Assembly: GCF_003944835.1 (NCBI RefSeq)
Contig: NZ_RWIV01000001.1
Span: 3,382,530-3,446,529 of the forward strand
Source: Bacillus sp. HMF5848
GTDB lineage: Bacteria > Bacillota > Bacilli > Bacillales > HMF5848
DNA length: 64,000 nt
Direction: 5' to 3'
The notes beneath the pieces are model-generated. The model did no database searches. It had not been told where the DNA came from and saw nothing but the letters and a program-made list of their open reading frames with translations. The translations under genes were made by a program, and so were the position numbers. Positions 28,462 through 38,247 of the stretch are shown piece after piece. Position 1 is the stretch's first letter. Every line of letters starts with the position of its first letter.

Positions 28462-30687
28462 TTAACATTGAGAAGCTTGAACTTTTTCTAATAACAGTTT
28501 CTCTAGCTGCTCAGCCGCAAGTGGTTTACTAAAGTAATATCCCTGACCAATTAAACATGAGTTTTTCACAAGAAACTTTACTTGTTCTTCCGTCTCTATT
28601 CCTTCCGCTATAATATTAAAGTTCAGGTTATGGCCCATTTCTATTATAGCTTTTACGATTGAGCCATTATCTGATTGATCAATAATATCATCGACAAAGG
28701 ATTTATCAATTTTTATATTATCGATGAGAAGATTACGCAAAATACTTAATGACGAATATCCTGTTCCGAAATCATCTATTGAAATAACAATTCCCATTTT
28801 CTTTAATTGCTTTAAAATTATTGTTGATTTCTCAAAGTTTTGCATGATACTTTCTGTTATCTCGAGCTCAAGTCGCCCAGGGTCAACCTCAACTTGCTTT
28901 AATATGCTTTGAACTACCTCAACAAATTTGTCGTCTTGAATTTGTCTTACTGAAATATTGACGGCAATAGGTATCGTCCCTACTCCTTCTTCTTCCCATT
29001 TTTTACTTTGCTCACAAGCCTTTGTTAAAACCCATTTCCCAATAGGTACTATTAAACCGGTTTCTTCTGCCAACGGAATAAACTCAGCTGGTGAAATTCT
29101 GCCTAGCACAGGATGGTTCCAACGAATTAATGCTTCCACTCCTAAAATTTCCCCAGTTTCCAAATGAATTTTAGGTTGATAATTGAGAGTTAATTGATCA
29201 AGTTCAATAGCTCTTCTTAATCCATTCTCAAGTTCCATTTTTTTAGTGGTGACTTCGTCTAATTCACTATTATAGAATTGATAATTGTTTTTTCCTTTTT
29301 CTTTAGCAATATACATAGCAGCATCCGCACGCATTAATAATCTTTCTTGATTATCACCGTCAATGGGATACATGCTAATACCAATACTAGCTGTAACAAA
29401 GAATTCATGTCCATCCAATACTACTGGACTCGTAAAATTCTGTATAATACGATTAGAAATTTTGCGTACATCTTCTTTATTAATATCTTCTAACAGAATA
29501 ATAAATTCATCTCCACCTTGCCTGTATACGACACCTTTATGCTGAACTATATTTTTAAGGCGAGTGGCTACTTGCTTTAATAAGGCATCACCTATTGTAT
29601 GTCCTTTTGTGTCGTTAATTACTTTAAAACGGTCAAGGTCAAGGAATAAGATAGCAAATGACGCGTTAGGCACTTTTAAAAATGCGTTTTTTAAATGCTG
29701 CCTAAACATGTTCCGATTCGGGGCACCTGTTAAGCCATCATAATAAGCCATCTCATGAATTATTTTTTCTGTTTTTTTTCGAGATGTTATATCTCTACCA
29801 ACTAATTGGACGGCTGATCTTCCTTCATACATGATTGGCATAATAGATACTTCTAAATCTACCAACTTGCCATCAAGACGATTAATTGTAAGTTCGTAAT
29901 GATTTAAATCTGCATCATTTATACCGCCTCTAAGTTTTCCCCTAACTATTTCAATGTCTTTCCGAGAAGCAAAAATTGAAATGTTAGTGTTTATTAGTTC
30001 TGTAGGGTTGTTGGCACCAAATAACTTACTACCGCCTTCATTGATGTAATCAATCGTTTCGTTGCTGATGACTGCTATTATATCTGGTGACATTTCCACT
30101 AAACTACGGTAGCGATCTTCACTCTCTTTACGTTCAGTTATATCAAACAATACGCTTGTAAAATAAACCATCTGTCCTTGTGTATCAAGCGTTGGAATTC
30201 CTCTATCCTGAATCCAGCGAATATTTCCATCTCGTCTAATAATTCGATACACGCTTGTACAAGGTAACCCTGCATTCACAACCTGTTCTCTATCTTTTAA
30301 AACAGATACATCATCTGGATGTATCACTTGTTTCCACAATGTCAAATCTTTATAAAACTCGTCAAAGCTGTAACCATATAGTTTTTGTATCCCTGGTGTT
30401 ATGAGAAGCTCACCTGTTTTTAAATCATGTGACCAAATCGCGACATCTAGTGAATCAAATATATTATTTAGCTTTTGATTACTTTTTCGAAGTTCTTTTT
30501 CAGTTGAATCGTTGGCTCTTAGTAATAGAACTAGCATAACAAATGTACCAAGTATAATAGAAACATGTATAAAAGACGTAACATACATACTGTTACGAAA
30601 CGCCCTAGCTAAGTCAACCACTTCTAGAGCTATAACCACTATAAAAATAATTAAAATAAGACTTTGATGTTTATTAAACTTTACCAT
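28462..30687 (-). CDS. Membrane PAS-PAS-GGDEF-EAL cyclic di-GMP enzyme
   Basis: 741 residues. Two membrane helices (about 9-58), a PAS domain (about 70-190), a second PAS (about 195-310), GGDEF (about 315-475) and EAL (about 490-735). Both catalytic signatures are intact: RQGGDEFIIL for the cyclase and EALIRW, IDDFGTGYSS and KIDKSFV for the phosphodiesterase. The protein can in principle both make and break c-di-GMP; the PAS domains and membrane part would choose the direction. It lies next to the HemAT gene and 1.8 kb before the Pel hydrolase. Confidence 0.95.
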   Translation of the reverse strand: MVKFNKHQSLILIIFIVVIALEVVDLARAFRNSMYVTSFIHVSIILGTFVMLVLLLRANDSTEKELRKSNQKLNNIFDSLDVAIWSHDLKTGELLITPGIQKLYGYSFDEFYKDLTLWKQVIHPDDVSVLKDREQVVNAGLPCTSVYRIIRRDGNIRWIQDRGIPTLDTQGQMVYFTSVLFDITERKESEDRYRSLVEMSPDIIAVISNETIDYINEGGSKLFGANNPTELINTNISIFASRKDIEIVRGKLRGGINDADLNHYELTINRLDGKLVDLEVSIMPIMYEGRSAVQLVGRDITSRKKTEKIIHEMAYYDGLTGAPNRNMFRQHLKNAFLKVPNASFAILFLDLDRFKVINDTKGHTIGDALLKQVATRLKNIVQHKGVVYRQGGDEFIILLEDINKEDVRKISNRIIQNFTSPVVLDGHEFFVTASIGISMYPIDGDNQERLLMRADAAMYIAKEKGKNNYQFYNSELDEVTTKKMELENGLRRAIELDQLTLNYQPKIHLETGEILGVEALIRWNHPVLGRISPAEFIPLAEETGLIVPIGKWVLTKACEQSKKWEEEGVGTIPIAVNISVRQIQDDKFVEVVQSILKQVEVDPGRLELEITESIMQNFEKSTIILKQLKKMGIVISIDDFGTGYSSLSILRNLLIDNIKIDKSFVDDIIDQSDNGSIVKAIIEMGHNLNFNIIAEGIETEEQVKFLVKNSCLIGQGYYFSKPLAAEQLEKLLLEKVQASQC

Positions 30688-30797
30688 ATTGATTCTCCGT
30701 ATATTATTAGTGTTCAGTTCTTAATTATATAGCTAGTCCACTTATAAATATTACACTAACAATTACAATCAATAAAGACCTTTCAAAACTAGAATGC

Positions 30798-32093
30798 TTA
30801 AGCTCCTTTAGCTGCTTCATTTAAATGTTCTGCGGATTGTGCTACCCCATTTGTTGCTAATCCAATTTCTTTAATAATTTCTACTAATTCACTCACTTTA
30901 TTATCAATTTGTAAAATAGCCGACGTGTTTTGGTCCATTGATAATACAATTTCTTCAAATGTTTTATCTGTTGATTGTGATGTTTCTATACCATGTCCTA
31001 CCGCTTGCTTCACATTTTGTAAAGAATTAATAACTTGCTCTGTCGTGCTTGCTGATGCTGTTACAATTGTTTGTATCTCAGTTACTGATTGCTTAGTTTG
31101 TTCTGCTAATTTCTTAACTTCATTTGAGACAACAGCAAAGCCTTTGCCATGCTCACCAGCACGTGCTGCTTCAATAGCTGAGTTCAATGCTAATAGATTT
31201 GTTTGCTCTGCGATGTCTTTAACCATTTTCGTAACCTTTTCTATTTCTTCTGACGATTGCTCTAATTGAATAACAAGTTGATTCACAGCTTCTGTATCCT
31301 GCGCAATTAGCTTAATATTTTCAATCAATTGACTCATTTGCTTTCTACCATTTTCCGCTTTAATCTGTGTTTGTTTAGTATGACTCGTAGTATCCGTTAC
31401 TTTCTCTTTCACGTCATACCCACTTGCCACCAAGGTTTCAACAGAAGCATTTGTTTGTTCTGCTAATGCAACGAGCTCTGAGCTTATCTCAAGAATTTTA
31501 CCTTTTAGCTCATCTTTTACTTCTTCATTTTTATTTTGTAGCATTCTAATATTTTCTAGTTCATAAGCTTCTAAAACGATTTGTTGTTCAAAGCTTAATA
31601 TTTTAGTTATTACTTGTACAATTTTTCGAATCTCTTCTTTATCCTGCACGTTGTTGAACACGATATCTAATAGACTATTTTGTAGGTTTTGAAATGCTCC
31701 CATATACCACTCTGGTAGCAATCCAATTCTGTAGTGAACACTTGCGACCTTGAATCTTTTATCAAGAAAGGCTTGATCTATACACCCCGCGAATAGACCA
31801 ATCATATGACCTCGTAGCGTGTTACGAAGACGGTCTACACTACTAAACTTTTCTATCATATTTTTTAACTCTTTAACTTCCAATATAGTATTGTAAAATT
31901 CTCCGACAATAACATCCACGTTTTCCTCAACTAAAGGTTGTATACTCTTGATTATCTTAAGGTCTTCCTCAGTAAAGCGAATCATTCTTAATTTTGACGA
32001 TATATTATCACTCAATGTCGTACTTATTGTTACTTGCACACTGTTGACATCCTGTAACCATTCTTTCCCCTTTGCCGGTTTAATTCCCCACAT
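30798..32093 (-). CDS. hemAT: Globin-coupled aerotaxis receptor HemAT
   Basis: 431 residues, nearly the length of Bacillus subtilis HemAT, no membrane helix. The N-terminal protoglobin domain (about 1-185) has the proximal heme histidine at His120 in [20 protein letters not shown]. The C-terminal half is a chemoreceptor signalling domain with [20 protein letters not shown]. It binds oxygen through heme and signals to CheA. AAAAGGGGATT precedes ATG. Its position between a GGDEF-EAL gene and the Pel region suggests, without proving, that oxygen sensing and biofilm control are physically grouped here. Confidence 0.94.
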   Translation of the reverse strand: MWGIKPAKGKEWLQDVNSVQVTISTTLSDNISSKLRMIRFTEEDLKIIKSIQPLVEENVDVIVGEFYNTILEVKELKNMIEKFSSVDRLRNTLRGHMIGLFAGCIDQAFLDKRFKVASVHYRIGLLPEWYMGAFQNLQNSLLDIVFNNVQDKEEIRKIVQVITKILSFEQQIVLEAYELENIRMLQNKNEEVKDELKGKILEISSELVALAEQTNASVETLVASGYDVKEKVTDTTSHTKQTQIKAENGRKQMSQLIENIKLIAQDTEAVNQLVIQLEQSSEEIEKVTKMVKDIAEQTNLLALNSAIEAARAGEHGKGFAVVSNEVKKLAEQTKQSVTEIQTIVTASASTTEQVINSLQNVKQAVGHGIETSQSTDKTFEEIVLSMDQNTSAILQIDNKVSELVEIIKEIGLATNGVAQSAEHLNEAAKGA

Positions 32094-32383
32094 ACTTCTA
32101 ATCCCCTTTTGTTGTCATTTACGTACGTTTTATTAAATTGTTTACATAGCACTCTATTCCTATAAACACTATACTAATGGTATTATCGACAAATTTCCAC
32201 AAATTTTTTAAGATTTAACTTACAATTAATTATTATAATATTGATACGGCAAATTATTTGATTACAATATTGCTAATGTAAGCACGCCACTTTAATTGCT
32301 ATGACATATTCCCTGTATCATTCAAGTGAATATCCTCTACAGCATAGTACGGTATTCCTATCTAAAAAAAAGCCTTTAACATA
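32094..32383. other. Gap, no gene seen
   Basis: AT-rich; it must contain the promoter of the HemAT gene on the minus strand. No RNA fold or small gene is recognised apart from the adjoining terminator. Confidence 0.5.
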
Positions 32384-32416
32384 AAAAAGTTCTCCGTACA
32401 ATTAGGAGAACTTTTT
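32384..32416 (-). terminator. Terminator of the Pel hydrolase gene
   Basis: AAAAAGTTCTCC (32384-32395) pairs perfectly with GGAGAACTTTTT (32405-32416); minus-strand reading ends in a T run. It lies 14 bp past the 32430 stop. Confidence 0.92.
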
Positions 32417-32429
32417 GTAATTATTTACT

Positions 32430-33272
32430 TTACCACTTATTAAAATGGTTTTTCTCATGATAATGAATAAATTGATTACTGTTTGAAAACTTTTTACTTT
32501 GCTTTCCATTATTAAAAGACAAAGTTAGCACTTGGAAATCGTGTGTCTTCTGTAACTCTTTTAACTCTTGAATTCGGTCTAATGACCATTGGTCTTTTGA
32601 TACAACCTGAGAATCAAATCCTTCCCACATAATGGCATCGACATATTGGTGACTATATTCTCTAAATAAGTGAATACCCCAATTTTGAATAATAGATACG
32701 TCTTCAAATTGCTCTGTCACACGTTCTAATAGCTGCACATAACTCTCTGCTTGCTTTACATATTCGATTTGGTCTGTGTAATAAAACTGATCATCGATAT
32801 CGCCAGCTGTATCAAAGAAAATACCAGTAAAGCCCTTCTCTATAACTTGTTCATTTACTTCATTAAACAGTACATCTTGATAATGTTCAGATGATAAATC
32901 CATTAAATAAGAGTCCCATTTTTCAAAATGAACCTTCTCACCATTTTTATAAAAATAATCAGTCTCTTCTATTTTACTCATACGATTATTGTTCCATGAA
33001 TCTGATTCCATAACGGAAACATATGCATAAAGCTTTACACCTTGTGATTGGATTTCATCCACAAGCTCCTTTGTGTAATATAGAGGCTCTACAATTACAA
33101 CGTCATATCTGTTCATTTGCTTTATAACTCTTTTGGTTGGCTCATCATAATATACCTTATACGTTTGAATGTCTTGTAAAGGATGAGTTTGCATTGCTTG
33201 CACTCCCATATGCACGGTAGATAAGAGCATGAGTAATGTAGTGAGCATTATTACGACTTTTTTAGAAAACAC
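32430..33272 (-). CDS. GH114 endo-alpha-1,4-polygalactosaminidase (Pel hydrolase, PelA hydrolase module)
   Basis: 280 residues. Residues 1-26 form a signal peptide. The rest is one TIM-barrel domain of the GH114/TM1410 type: VVIVEPLYYTKELVDEIQSQ, GFTGIFFDTAGDID (catalytic Asp near 150) and AIMWEGFD (acidic residue near 214). These enzymes cut the partly deacetylated GalNAc-rich Pel polymer. In Pseudomonas this module is fused to the PelA deacetylase; here it is a separate gene behind pelG. The GTG start directly follows a terminator hairpin that also holds the ribosome site, preceded by a c-di-GMP-I riboswitch, so expression is probably set by c-di-GMP. Confidence 0.9.
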   Translation of the reverse strand: MFSKKVVIMLTTLLMLLSTVHMGVQAMQTHPLQDIQTYKVYYDEPTKRVIKQMNRYDVVIVEPLYYTKELVDEIQSQGVKLYAYVSVMESDSWNNNRMSKIEETDYFYKNGEKVHFEKWDSYLMDLSSEHYQDVLFNEVNEQVIEKGFTGIFFDTAGDIDDQFYYTDQIEYVKQAESYVQLLERVTEQFEDVSIIQNWGIHLFREYSHQYVDAIMWEGFDSQVVSKDQWSLDRIQELKELQKTHDFQVLTLSFNNGKQSKKFSNSNQFIHYHEKNHFNKW

Positions 33273-33300
33273 AAAAACCCCTCCTAATAGTTAGCAGGGG
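33273..33300 (-). terminator. Riboswitch expression platform: terminator that buries the ribosome site
   Basis: On the minus strand CCCCT-G-CUAA-cua-UUAG-G-AGGGG folds into a 5 + 4 bp stem with one mismatch, followed by five T and then the GTG start. The ribosome site AGGAGGGG (33278-33285) forms the 3' arm. Folding would both stop transcription and hide the ribosome site. Confidence 0.88.
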
Positions 33301-33398
33301 ATGGGAGGTTAGCAGGCTGGCAATCGGTATACTAATGTATCGACGACCCATGCCTTTGCGTCCCTATTTTTCAATAGGTTTGCCCTTCACCACCCCAC
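33301..33398 (-). ncRNA. Cyclic di-GMP-I riboswitch (GEMM-I aptamer)
   Basis: Read on the minus strand the core words of the class are present in order: GGGCAAACC (33377-33385), a six-pair P2 stem CCUAUU/AAUAGG closed by a GAAA tetraloop, then GGGACGCAAAG. P3 (GGCA...UGCC with inner GGU/ACC and AUAC/GUAU pairs) follows. P1 can be drawn between GUGGGG-U-GGU (about 33388-33398) and ACCUCCCAU (about 33301-33309) with one bulge. The GNRA loop and the GGGACGCAAAG word are hallmarks of this aptamer. It lies just before the Pel hydrolase gene. Confidence 0.95.
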
Positions 33399-33443
33399 TA
33401 CGTTTGTTATTTAATAGTCAGAATGATAGTTCTTATTACTTCT

Positions 33444-33472
33444 ATTATATATGCAAATCCTTAATTTTTCTA
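33444..33472 (-). promoter_or_regulatory. Promoter of the riboswitch-Pel hydrolase unit
   Basis: Minus strand TAGAAA (33467-33472) and TATAAT (33444-33449) are separated by exactly 17 bases. The predicted start lies about 40 bases before the aptamer, inside the pelG-hydrolase gap, so the hydrolase can be made apart from the pel operon. Confidence 0.7.
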
Positions 33473-33485
33473 GACTGTTGCTAAA

Positions 33486-34940
33486 TTAGTCTTCGTATAC
33501 TCTCTTTACTAGTGGACCAAAAATTTTAATAGACTGCTGCTTATCTTTTTTTGTGAAAGCAAAGTAGTCTACTTGTTGTATATATGAATTAAGACGATAC
33601 GCGGCATATACAAAGCCGAGTATGGAACCTATAGAAAAACTTAATCCATACCCTTTTATCCCTAATGGTAATAATACGATTGATAATACTAAAATGCTTA
33701 CAAAAAATACAATAGAAGTGATCATGGCCCCTTTTAAATCTTCAAAGTATAGAAGCAGCAGTTGCAACACAAGAATCATAGCATTGAAGTAAGCCCCAAT
33801 AAGTGTCAGGCGGAAAATAGCCACAAATTCTGGTCCGGCTTGTAACAACGATGCAATCCAACTCGCCGCAATAATACACATGAAGGTAACAACACCCTGA
33901 TTTCGAAGTAAGCGAAGAATTTCTTCTTTTAAAACTTGAATCATCCGCTCCTTAGAGCGTTGAATTTGCTGTAAACTACCACCTTCATTGATATACCCGT
34001 AAAAACTTCTGTACCGTTCATAAAATCTCGTTTCCACTGAAATAACGAAAAACATAAGTGTCGGTACAATACTTAAATATGACCAGAAAACGGGCACATC
34101 ATACGTCATGTTGAATATAAAGAAATCATAGAGTTCAGAGGCTCCTTCACCAAACCAAATGACGAAGTTCGCTATCCATAACCCTGCCGTATATAGAGTT
34201 CCTATGATTACAAACTTAGGATAATAATCAATATAGGTTAAATAATCGAGTCCACGTTCATCTCCTTTGTAAGAAAAAGTCCTTACAAGAACCACGAACA
34301 AAATAGCAAGAGTAACCATCATTCCTACAATAAAGGGAATATAAAAAATGCTAGTTGCCAAAAAAACGGAATATGATGTTATGTCACTAAAAAATACGAC
34401 AAGAAATTCGCCTATTACAATAATAGTGCCACCAATTAAAAAAGCGATAGACACAATTTTATAATCTTTTAGTGCTGTAATAAACATAAACGTATTCCAG
34501 ATTAATAACATAATCATAAAAAAAGCGACGATAATAAGTTCTAAGTACACTGGCAACTTTGCTACCATCATAAAAAATGCTACTAATACAACCGCAAGTA
34601 ATAAAGAGGTTTTCGTTAGACCTACATATGAGGGGATAACCCGTTCATATTTAAGCTCATACAACTGGTCAGCTAAGTACCTTGTTAACGTTAGATGCTG
34701 CACACTAAAAATAAGCTGCGAAAAAATAAAGCAATATGACAAAGATATAGTCAGCAGTTCCTTTGTTTCATCTGGAAATACGGATATGTTCCCAATGATC
34801 CTCTGTGTTAAGGAGAGAGCAAGGATAATAATTAACCAAGGTCCAGATGTTACAATGAGTGAAATACTATACGCTTTAAAACGGGAGGAAAAGTAGTCCT
34901 CCTTGAAGAGTTTTTGTAATTGAAATCCAATGCCGGCCAT
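33486..34940 (-). CDS. pelG: Pel polysaccharide export membrane protein PelG
   Basis: 484 residues with about 12 membrane segments; starts MAGIGFQLQKLFKEDYFSSR, the conserved PelG opening. PelG is a MOP-family transporter that works with PelF and moves Pel across the membrane. Three bp follow the pelF stop, so it is in the same operon. No terminator is evident after it, so some read-through into the riboswitch region is possible. Confidence 0.95.
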   Translation of the reverse strand: MAGIGFQLQKLFKEDYFSSRFKAYSISLIVTSGPWLIIILALSLTQRIIGNISVFPDETKELLTISLSYCFIFSQLIFSVQHLTLTRYLADQLYELKYERVIPSYVGLTKTSLLLAVVLVAFFMMVAKLPVYLELIIVAFFMIMLLIWNTFMFITALKDYKIVSIAFLIGGTIIVIGEFLVVFFSDITSYSVFLATSIFYIPFIVGMMVTLAILFVVLVRTFSYKGDERGLDYLTYIDYYPKFVIIGTLYTAGLWIANFVIWFGEGASELYDFFIFNMTYDVPVFWSYLSIVPTLMFFVISVETRFYERYRSFYGYINEGGSLQQIQRSKERMIQVLKEEILRLLRNQGVVTFMCIIAASWIASLLQAGPEFVAIFRLTLIGAYFNAMILVLQLLLLYFEDLKGAMITSIVFFVSILVLSIVLLPLGIKGYGLSFSIGSILGFVYAAYRLNSYIQQVDYFAFTKKDKQQSIKIFGPLVKRVYED

Positions 34941-34943
34941 GTA

Positions 34944-36347
34944 CTACTTCTCCCCCCTTTCGTAAAGCTCTCTATATGCACGGATCACTTCTTCTTGCTG
35001 GTAATGTTGTAACACACGATTCCGCCCATTTACCCCCTTGGTTTTTCGCATTTCCTCATTATCCTTTAGCATCATTAGATTTTCTACTAACTCTATGACG
35101 TCAGTAGGAGAAAATATGAATCCAGCAGTACCACAAGAGTCGTCTTGTCTACCGATAATAAGCTCTCTACATCCTCCTACATCTGTCGTCACACATGGTA
35201 CTTCATAGGAGAACGCCTCAAGTATTGATAATGGCTGACCTTCCGACAAACTACTTAATACAACAACATCAAATAACGGGAGATAGTCTGGCACGTGGAC
35301 TTTTCCAAGAAAAGTAACATAGTCTTGTAATCCGAATTGCTCGAGTAACCTCATGCATTCCCACGCATACTCTTTGTCCTCATCCATCGGGCCTAAAATA
35401 GACCATTTAAACGCAACGCTTCTATTCTTTAACTCTCTTGCTGCATATAACATGGTCTTAATGTCTTTTATTGGCACAACTCGAACAATCGAACCAATAT
35501 GAAAATAATCTTCTTTTTTCCCACGATATGTTATGGGTGTTGGTGGTATTACGCCGTTAGGAATAATCCTAAGCTTGTTAGAGCTCGCACCCTTTTCCTT
35601 TTGAATTTGACTGTTTCGTTCAAACAAACTAACAATGTTATCTGCGTGATCATAAGAAATAGCGCCGATATGATGAAAGTAATCAATCCATCTTTGTTTA
35701 AAGCTAGACGGGATCCATTCACTTAGTAATATCTCTTCTTCGCGCTCTCTTGTGTAAATACCGTGTTCGGTTAAAATAAAGGGAATGCTCTGTTGCGACG
35801 CAATGGTGGATGCTAAAATCCCTGCATATCCTGTAGATACCGAATGAACGATATCGAGCTCTGGTAATTCATTTTTTAAAAGTGTAAAAATCGGCATATA
35901 CATCCCTTTAAACATATAGAAAAATTCAATAAAATTATGAACATTTTGGGTTTCGCTACATTTTTTTACGATGTCCCAAAAATAGCGACTGTCAAAAAAC
36001 GCTTCAATATCATGTTCAGACGCTATTTCGTGAATAAGCTGTAAGACTTCTCGAGAGGTACTATGCATTTGAAAAAAAGAAAACAATAATTGTAGTTCAT
36101 CGTCGGTTAGTTTACGTTTAAACTTTTTCTTTTTTTTTGATTCGCCCCCTATATGAATGGGAAATACTCTTACATTTGACACATTATCAGGGAGTTCGTA
36201 TTGATAGTCTCGTCTTTGACTCGGCGGAATAATTGATAGAATAATAAACTCAAGGTCTGGCATACCTTTCATGAGCCCGTGTACCCAGCTTGATACACCT
36301 CCACTGACAAAAGGGTAGCTTCCTTCACATACTATGCCTATCTTCAT
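34944..36347 (-). CDS. pelF: Pel glycosyltransferase PelF
   Basis: 467 residues, GT4 family, cytoplasmic. Conserved parts: N-terminal EGSYPFVSGGVSSWVHGLM, middle ILTEHGIYTRERE, and donor-site SEGQPLSILEAF (E-x7-E, about 365-380) followed by EVPCVTTDVGGCREL. PelF uses UDP-GalNAc to build the Pel chain. It is 13 bp after the deacetylase gene and 3 bp before pelG. Confidence 0.96.
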   Translation of the reverse strand: MKIGIVCEGSYPFVSGGVSSWVHGLMKGMPDLEFIILSIIPPSQRRDYQYELPDNVSNVRVFPIHIGGESKKKKKFKRKLTDDELQLLFSFFQMHSTSREVLQLIHEIASEHDIEAFFDSRYFWDIVKKCSETQNVHNFIEFFYMFKGMYMPIFTLLKNELPELDIVHSVSTGYAGILASTIASQQSIPFILTEHGIYTREREEEILLSEWIPSSFKQRWIDYFHHIGAISYDHADNIVSLFERNSQIQKEKGASSNKLRIIPNGVIPPTPITYRGKKEDYFHIGSIVRVVPIKDIKTMLYAARELKNRSVAFKWSILGPMDEDKEYAWECMRLLEQFGLQDYVTFLGKVHVPDYLPLFDVVVLSSLSEGQPLSILEAFSYEVPCVTTDVGGCRELIIGRQDDSCGTAGFIFSPTDVIELVENLMMLKDNEEMRKTKGVNGRNRVLQHYQQEEVIRAYRELYERGEK

Positions 36348-36360
36348 GTTACTTCACTCC

Positions 36361-38247
36361 CTAATTTAATGAAGCAATCGGTATAACGACAGGAAGCTTT
36401 GTCGTTTTAATTTGATAAATCGGTAAATCCGAGTTAGTTTGATACACCGTTACGTCACTAGTTTCGTCTATTGCAATAGTTTCGTTCTCAGCTAATTGAA
36501 CAGATAGGTTTACTGGCGTTGGCATGTTTTCTCCGCTAACAACAATACTGTCTTCTCCGTATTCAATAGTAAGGCTCCCTTGTACATAAGCTTTCATATA
36601 GTCTGCAGCCTCAGAAGCAGTATACGGCTCAAGCACAGGATATTTAGTATTTATGCTACTTAAAAAACTTTGAAATCCTGCTTTCATGTCCTTCCAGGGC
36701 CGTGTGTAGTTTTCTGAACGATCTTCATCAGTTAAATCATCTGGATGGACGAAATGACTAAACATACCAAAGTTCGCTAAACCATCAATAGCCATATTAC
36801 GCTCATTCGCTGACGGGACATATCCACTTGAAAGTCTTGGGAAGTGGAAGATTGTTTGTTTTTCTGCATCATATTCAAATTCCTGTTCGAGAGCACCTAA
36901 TTGGTCCCCTTCGTAAACAGCAGATATAACCTTTAAGCTTGGTAGTGCTTCATATATAGCATTTATTCCAGTAGGTCCAATTACGTTAGAAGGTGGGACA
37001 TATACTTCATATTGCAATGAAGGATAATACTCTTCAAGCAGTGCATTCATTACGTAAATACCCTTTTTCATTTCTTCCTTGCTCTTCCATGGAATATAGC
37101 CTAGTTCTTTATCTATTTCTTCCTTATTGGTTACGAGTGATTGATGATTAAATCCATGAAGTCCTAGCTCATCTCCGCGTAAAATAGTATCTCTCGCGTA
37201 GTACAGCAGTTGTTTTTTATTTCGTGCGACCATCTCGTTTACGGTTAAATTTAATGATTCACTATAATCACCGATTATAACATTGGTGTATAGTAAGTCT
37301 TGCTCACGAGCAATCAACTTCATATCTTCCCACCATATTTTTTGAAAGAAGGTCGGCGGCTGCATATTGTATTCTTTAAGATAATATTCTGCTACTTCTT
37401 CTTTCCAATTTTGTGGAAACGGTGCGGGGAAGTCATCAATAAATACTGTTTTAATACCCGCCATTGCATTTACCTTTAACGGTAGCATTTCAAGAATCGT
37501 CTGAAGAAATAGGCCTCTTGCTTGTTTTGTGCCTAGCCAAGTTCCATTCCAATAGCCAACCATTCCTTTATGAAAGGAATGTGTCCAATACAATGGGATA
37601 TCCTCTGTCTTAATATGAAGCTCTGCATTATCATTAAGTTCAAGATTAAGACTATTATTCACCATGTTTTCCGCATGATAGTCTGTCTCTGGAAAAAAGC
37701 TACTTATTCGACTATTTAAAATGGTAAGTCCATATATGTTACCAAATTTATCTGTATGTTTGTCTGTAAATGAATATATACCTTGAATTCCCACTAGTTC
37801 GTTCCACTTTGGACTATAAAATCGTTTCCCTACATAGAGCTTCCCACCGTTCTCTACAAATGCTGTAACTTCTTCTAAAGATAGGCGGTTGCTAGCGGCC
37901 TCGTCAGATGTAACTAGTACTGTGTAGGCAGTGGGAGTAAGTGATTGAATTTCATCTGGCTCAATGATCTTATAAGGTAGCTTTGCGTATTGTAGTGCAT
38001 ACTTAAAATTATTAAATTGATGATTTTCCTGATTCTCAGGCCTTACTAAATAAAACATGGGCGATGTTGTGTTTTCAACATCTGTATTTACACCAGATAC
38101 TATCCCAACATGTTGACTTGTTACTGTCACTTTAGATGATAGTAGATTTGGATGAAAACGAATTAATTGCGTAAGAACTATAAAAGTCACAGCTGCTATA
38201 ACAATAAATACAACTGTCCAGTTTAATTTCTTATTTATGGAACCCAT
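36361..38247 (-). CDS. pelA: Pel deacetylase (PelA deacetylase-module equivalent), membrane anchored
   Basis: 628 residues. One N-terminal membrane helix (about 9-28), an outer domain with a Rossmann-like region (about 60-250), a NodB-like deacetylase core and a C-terminal beta domain. Deacetylase signatures: VFIDDFPAPFP (Asp pair near 270) and LGLHGFNHQ (HxxxH near 366). It matches the gene named pelA(DA) in the Bacillus cereus pel operon, where the hydrolase module is absent. In this window that module is the riboswitch-linked GH114 gene. The start overlaps the end of pelE by 13 bp. Confidence 0.9.
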   Translation of the reverse strand: MGSINKKLNWTVVFIVIAAVTFIVLTQLIRFHPNLLSSKVTVTSQHVGIVSGVNTDVENTTSPMFYLVRPENQENHQFNNFKYALQYAKLPYKIIEPDEIQSLTPTAYTVLVTSDEAASNRLSLEEVTAFVENGGKLYVGKRFYSPKWNELVGIQGIYSFTDKHTDKFGNIYGLTILNSRISSFFPETDYHAENMVNNSLNLELNDNAELHIKTEDIPLYWTHSFHKGMVGYWNGTWLGTKQARGLFLQTILEMLPLKVNAMAGIKTVFIDDFPAPFPQNWKEEVAEYYLKEYNMQPPTFFQKIWWEDMKLIAREQDLLYTNVIIGDYSESLNLTVNEMVARNKKQLLYYARDTILRGDELGLHGFNHQSLVTNKEEIDKELGYIPWKSKEEMKKGIYVMNALLEEYYPSLQYEVYVPPSNVIGPTGINAIYEALPSLKVISAVYEGDQLGALEQEFEYDAEKQTIFHFPRLSSGYVPSANERNMAIDGLANFGMFSHFVHPDDLTDEDRSENYTRPWKDMKAGFQSFLSSINTKYPVLEPYTASEAADYMKAYVQGSLTIEYGEDSIVVSGENMPTPVNLSVQLAENETIAIDETSDVTVYQTNSDLPIYQIKTTKLPVVIPIASLN

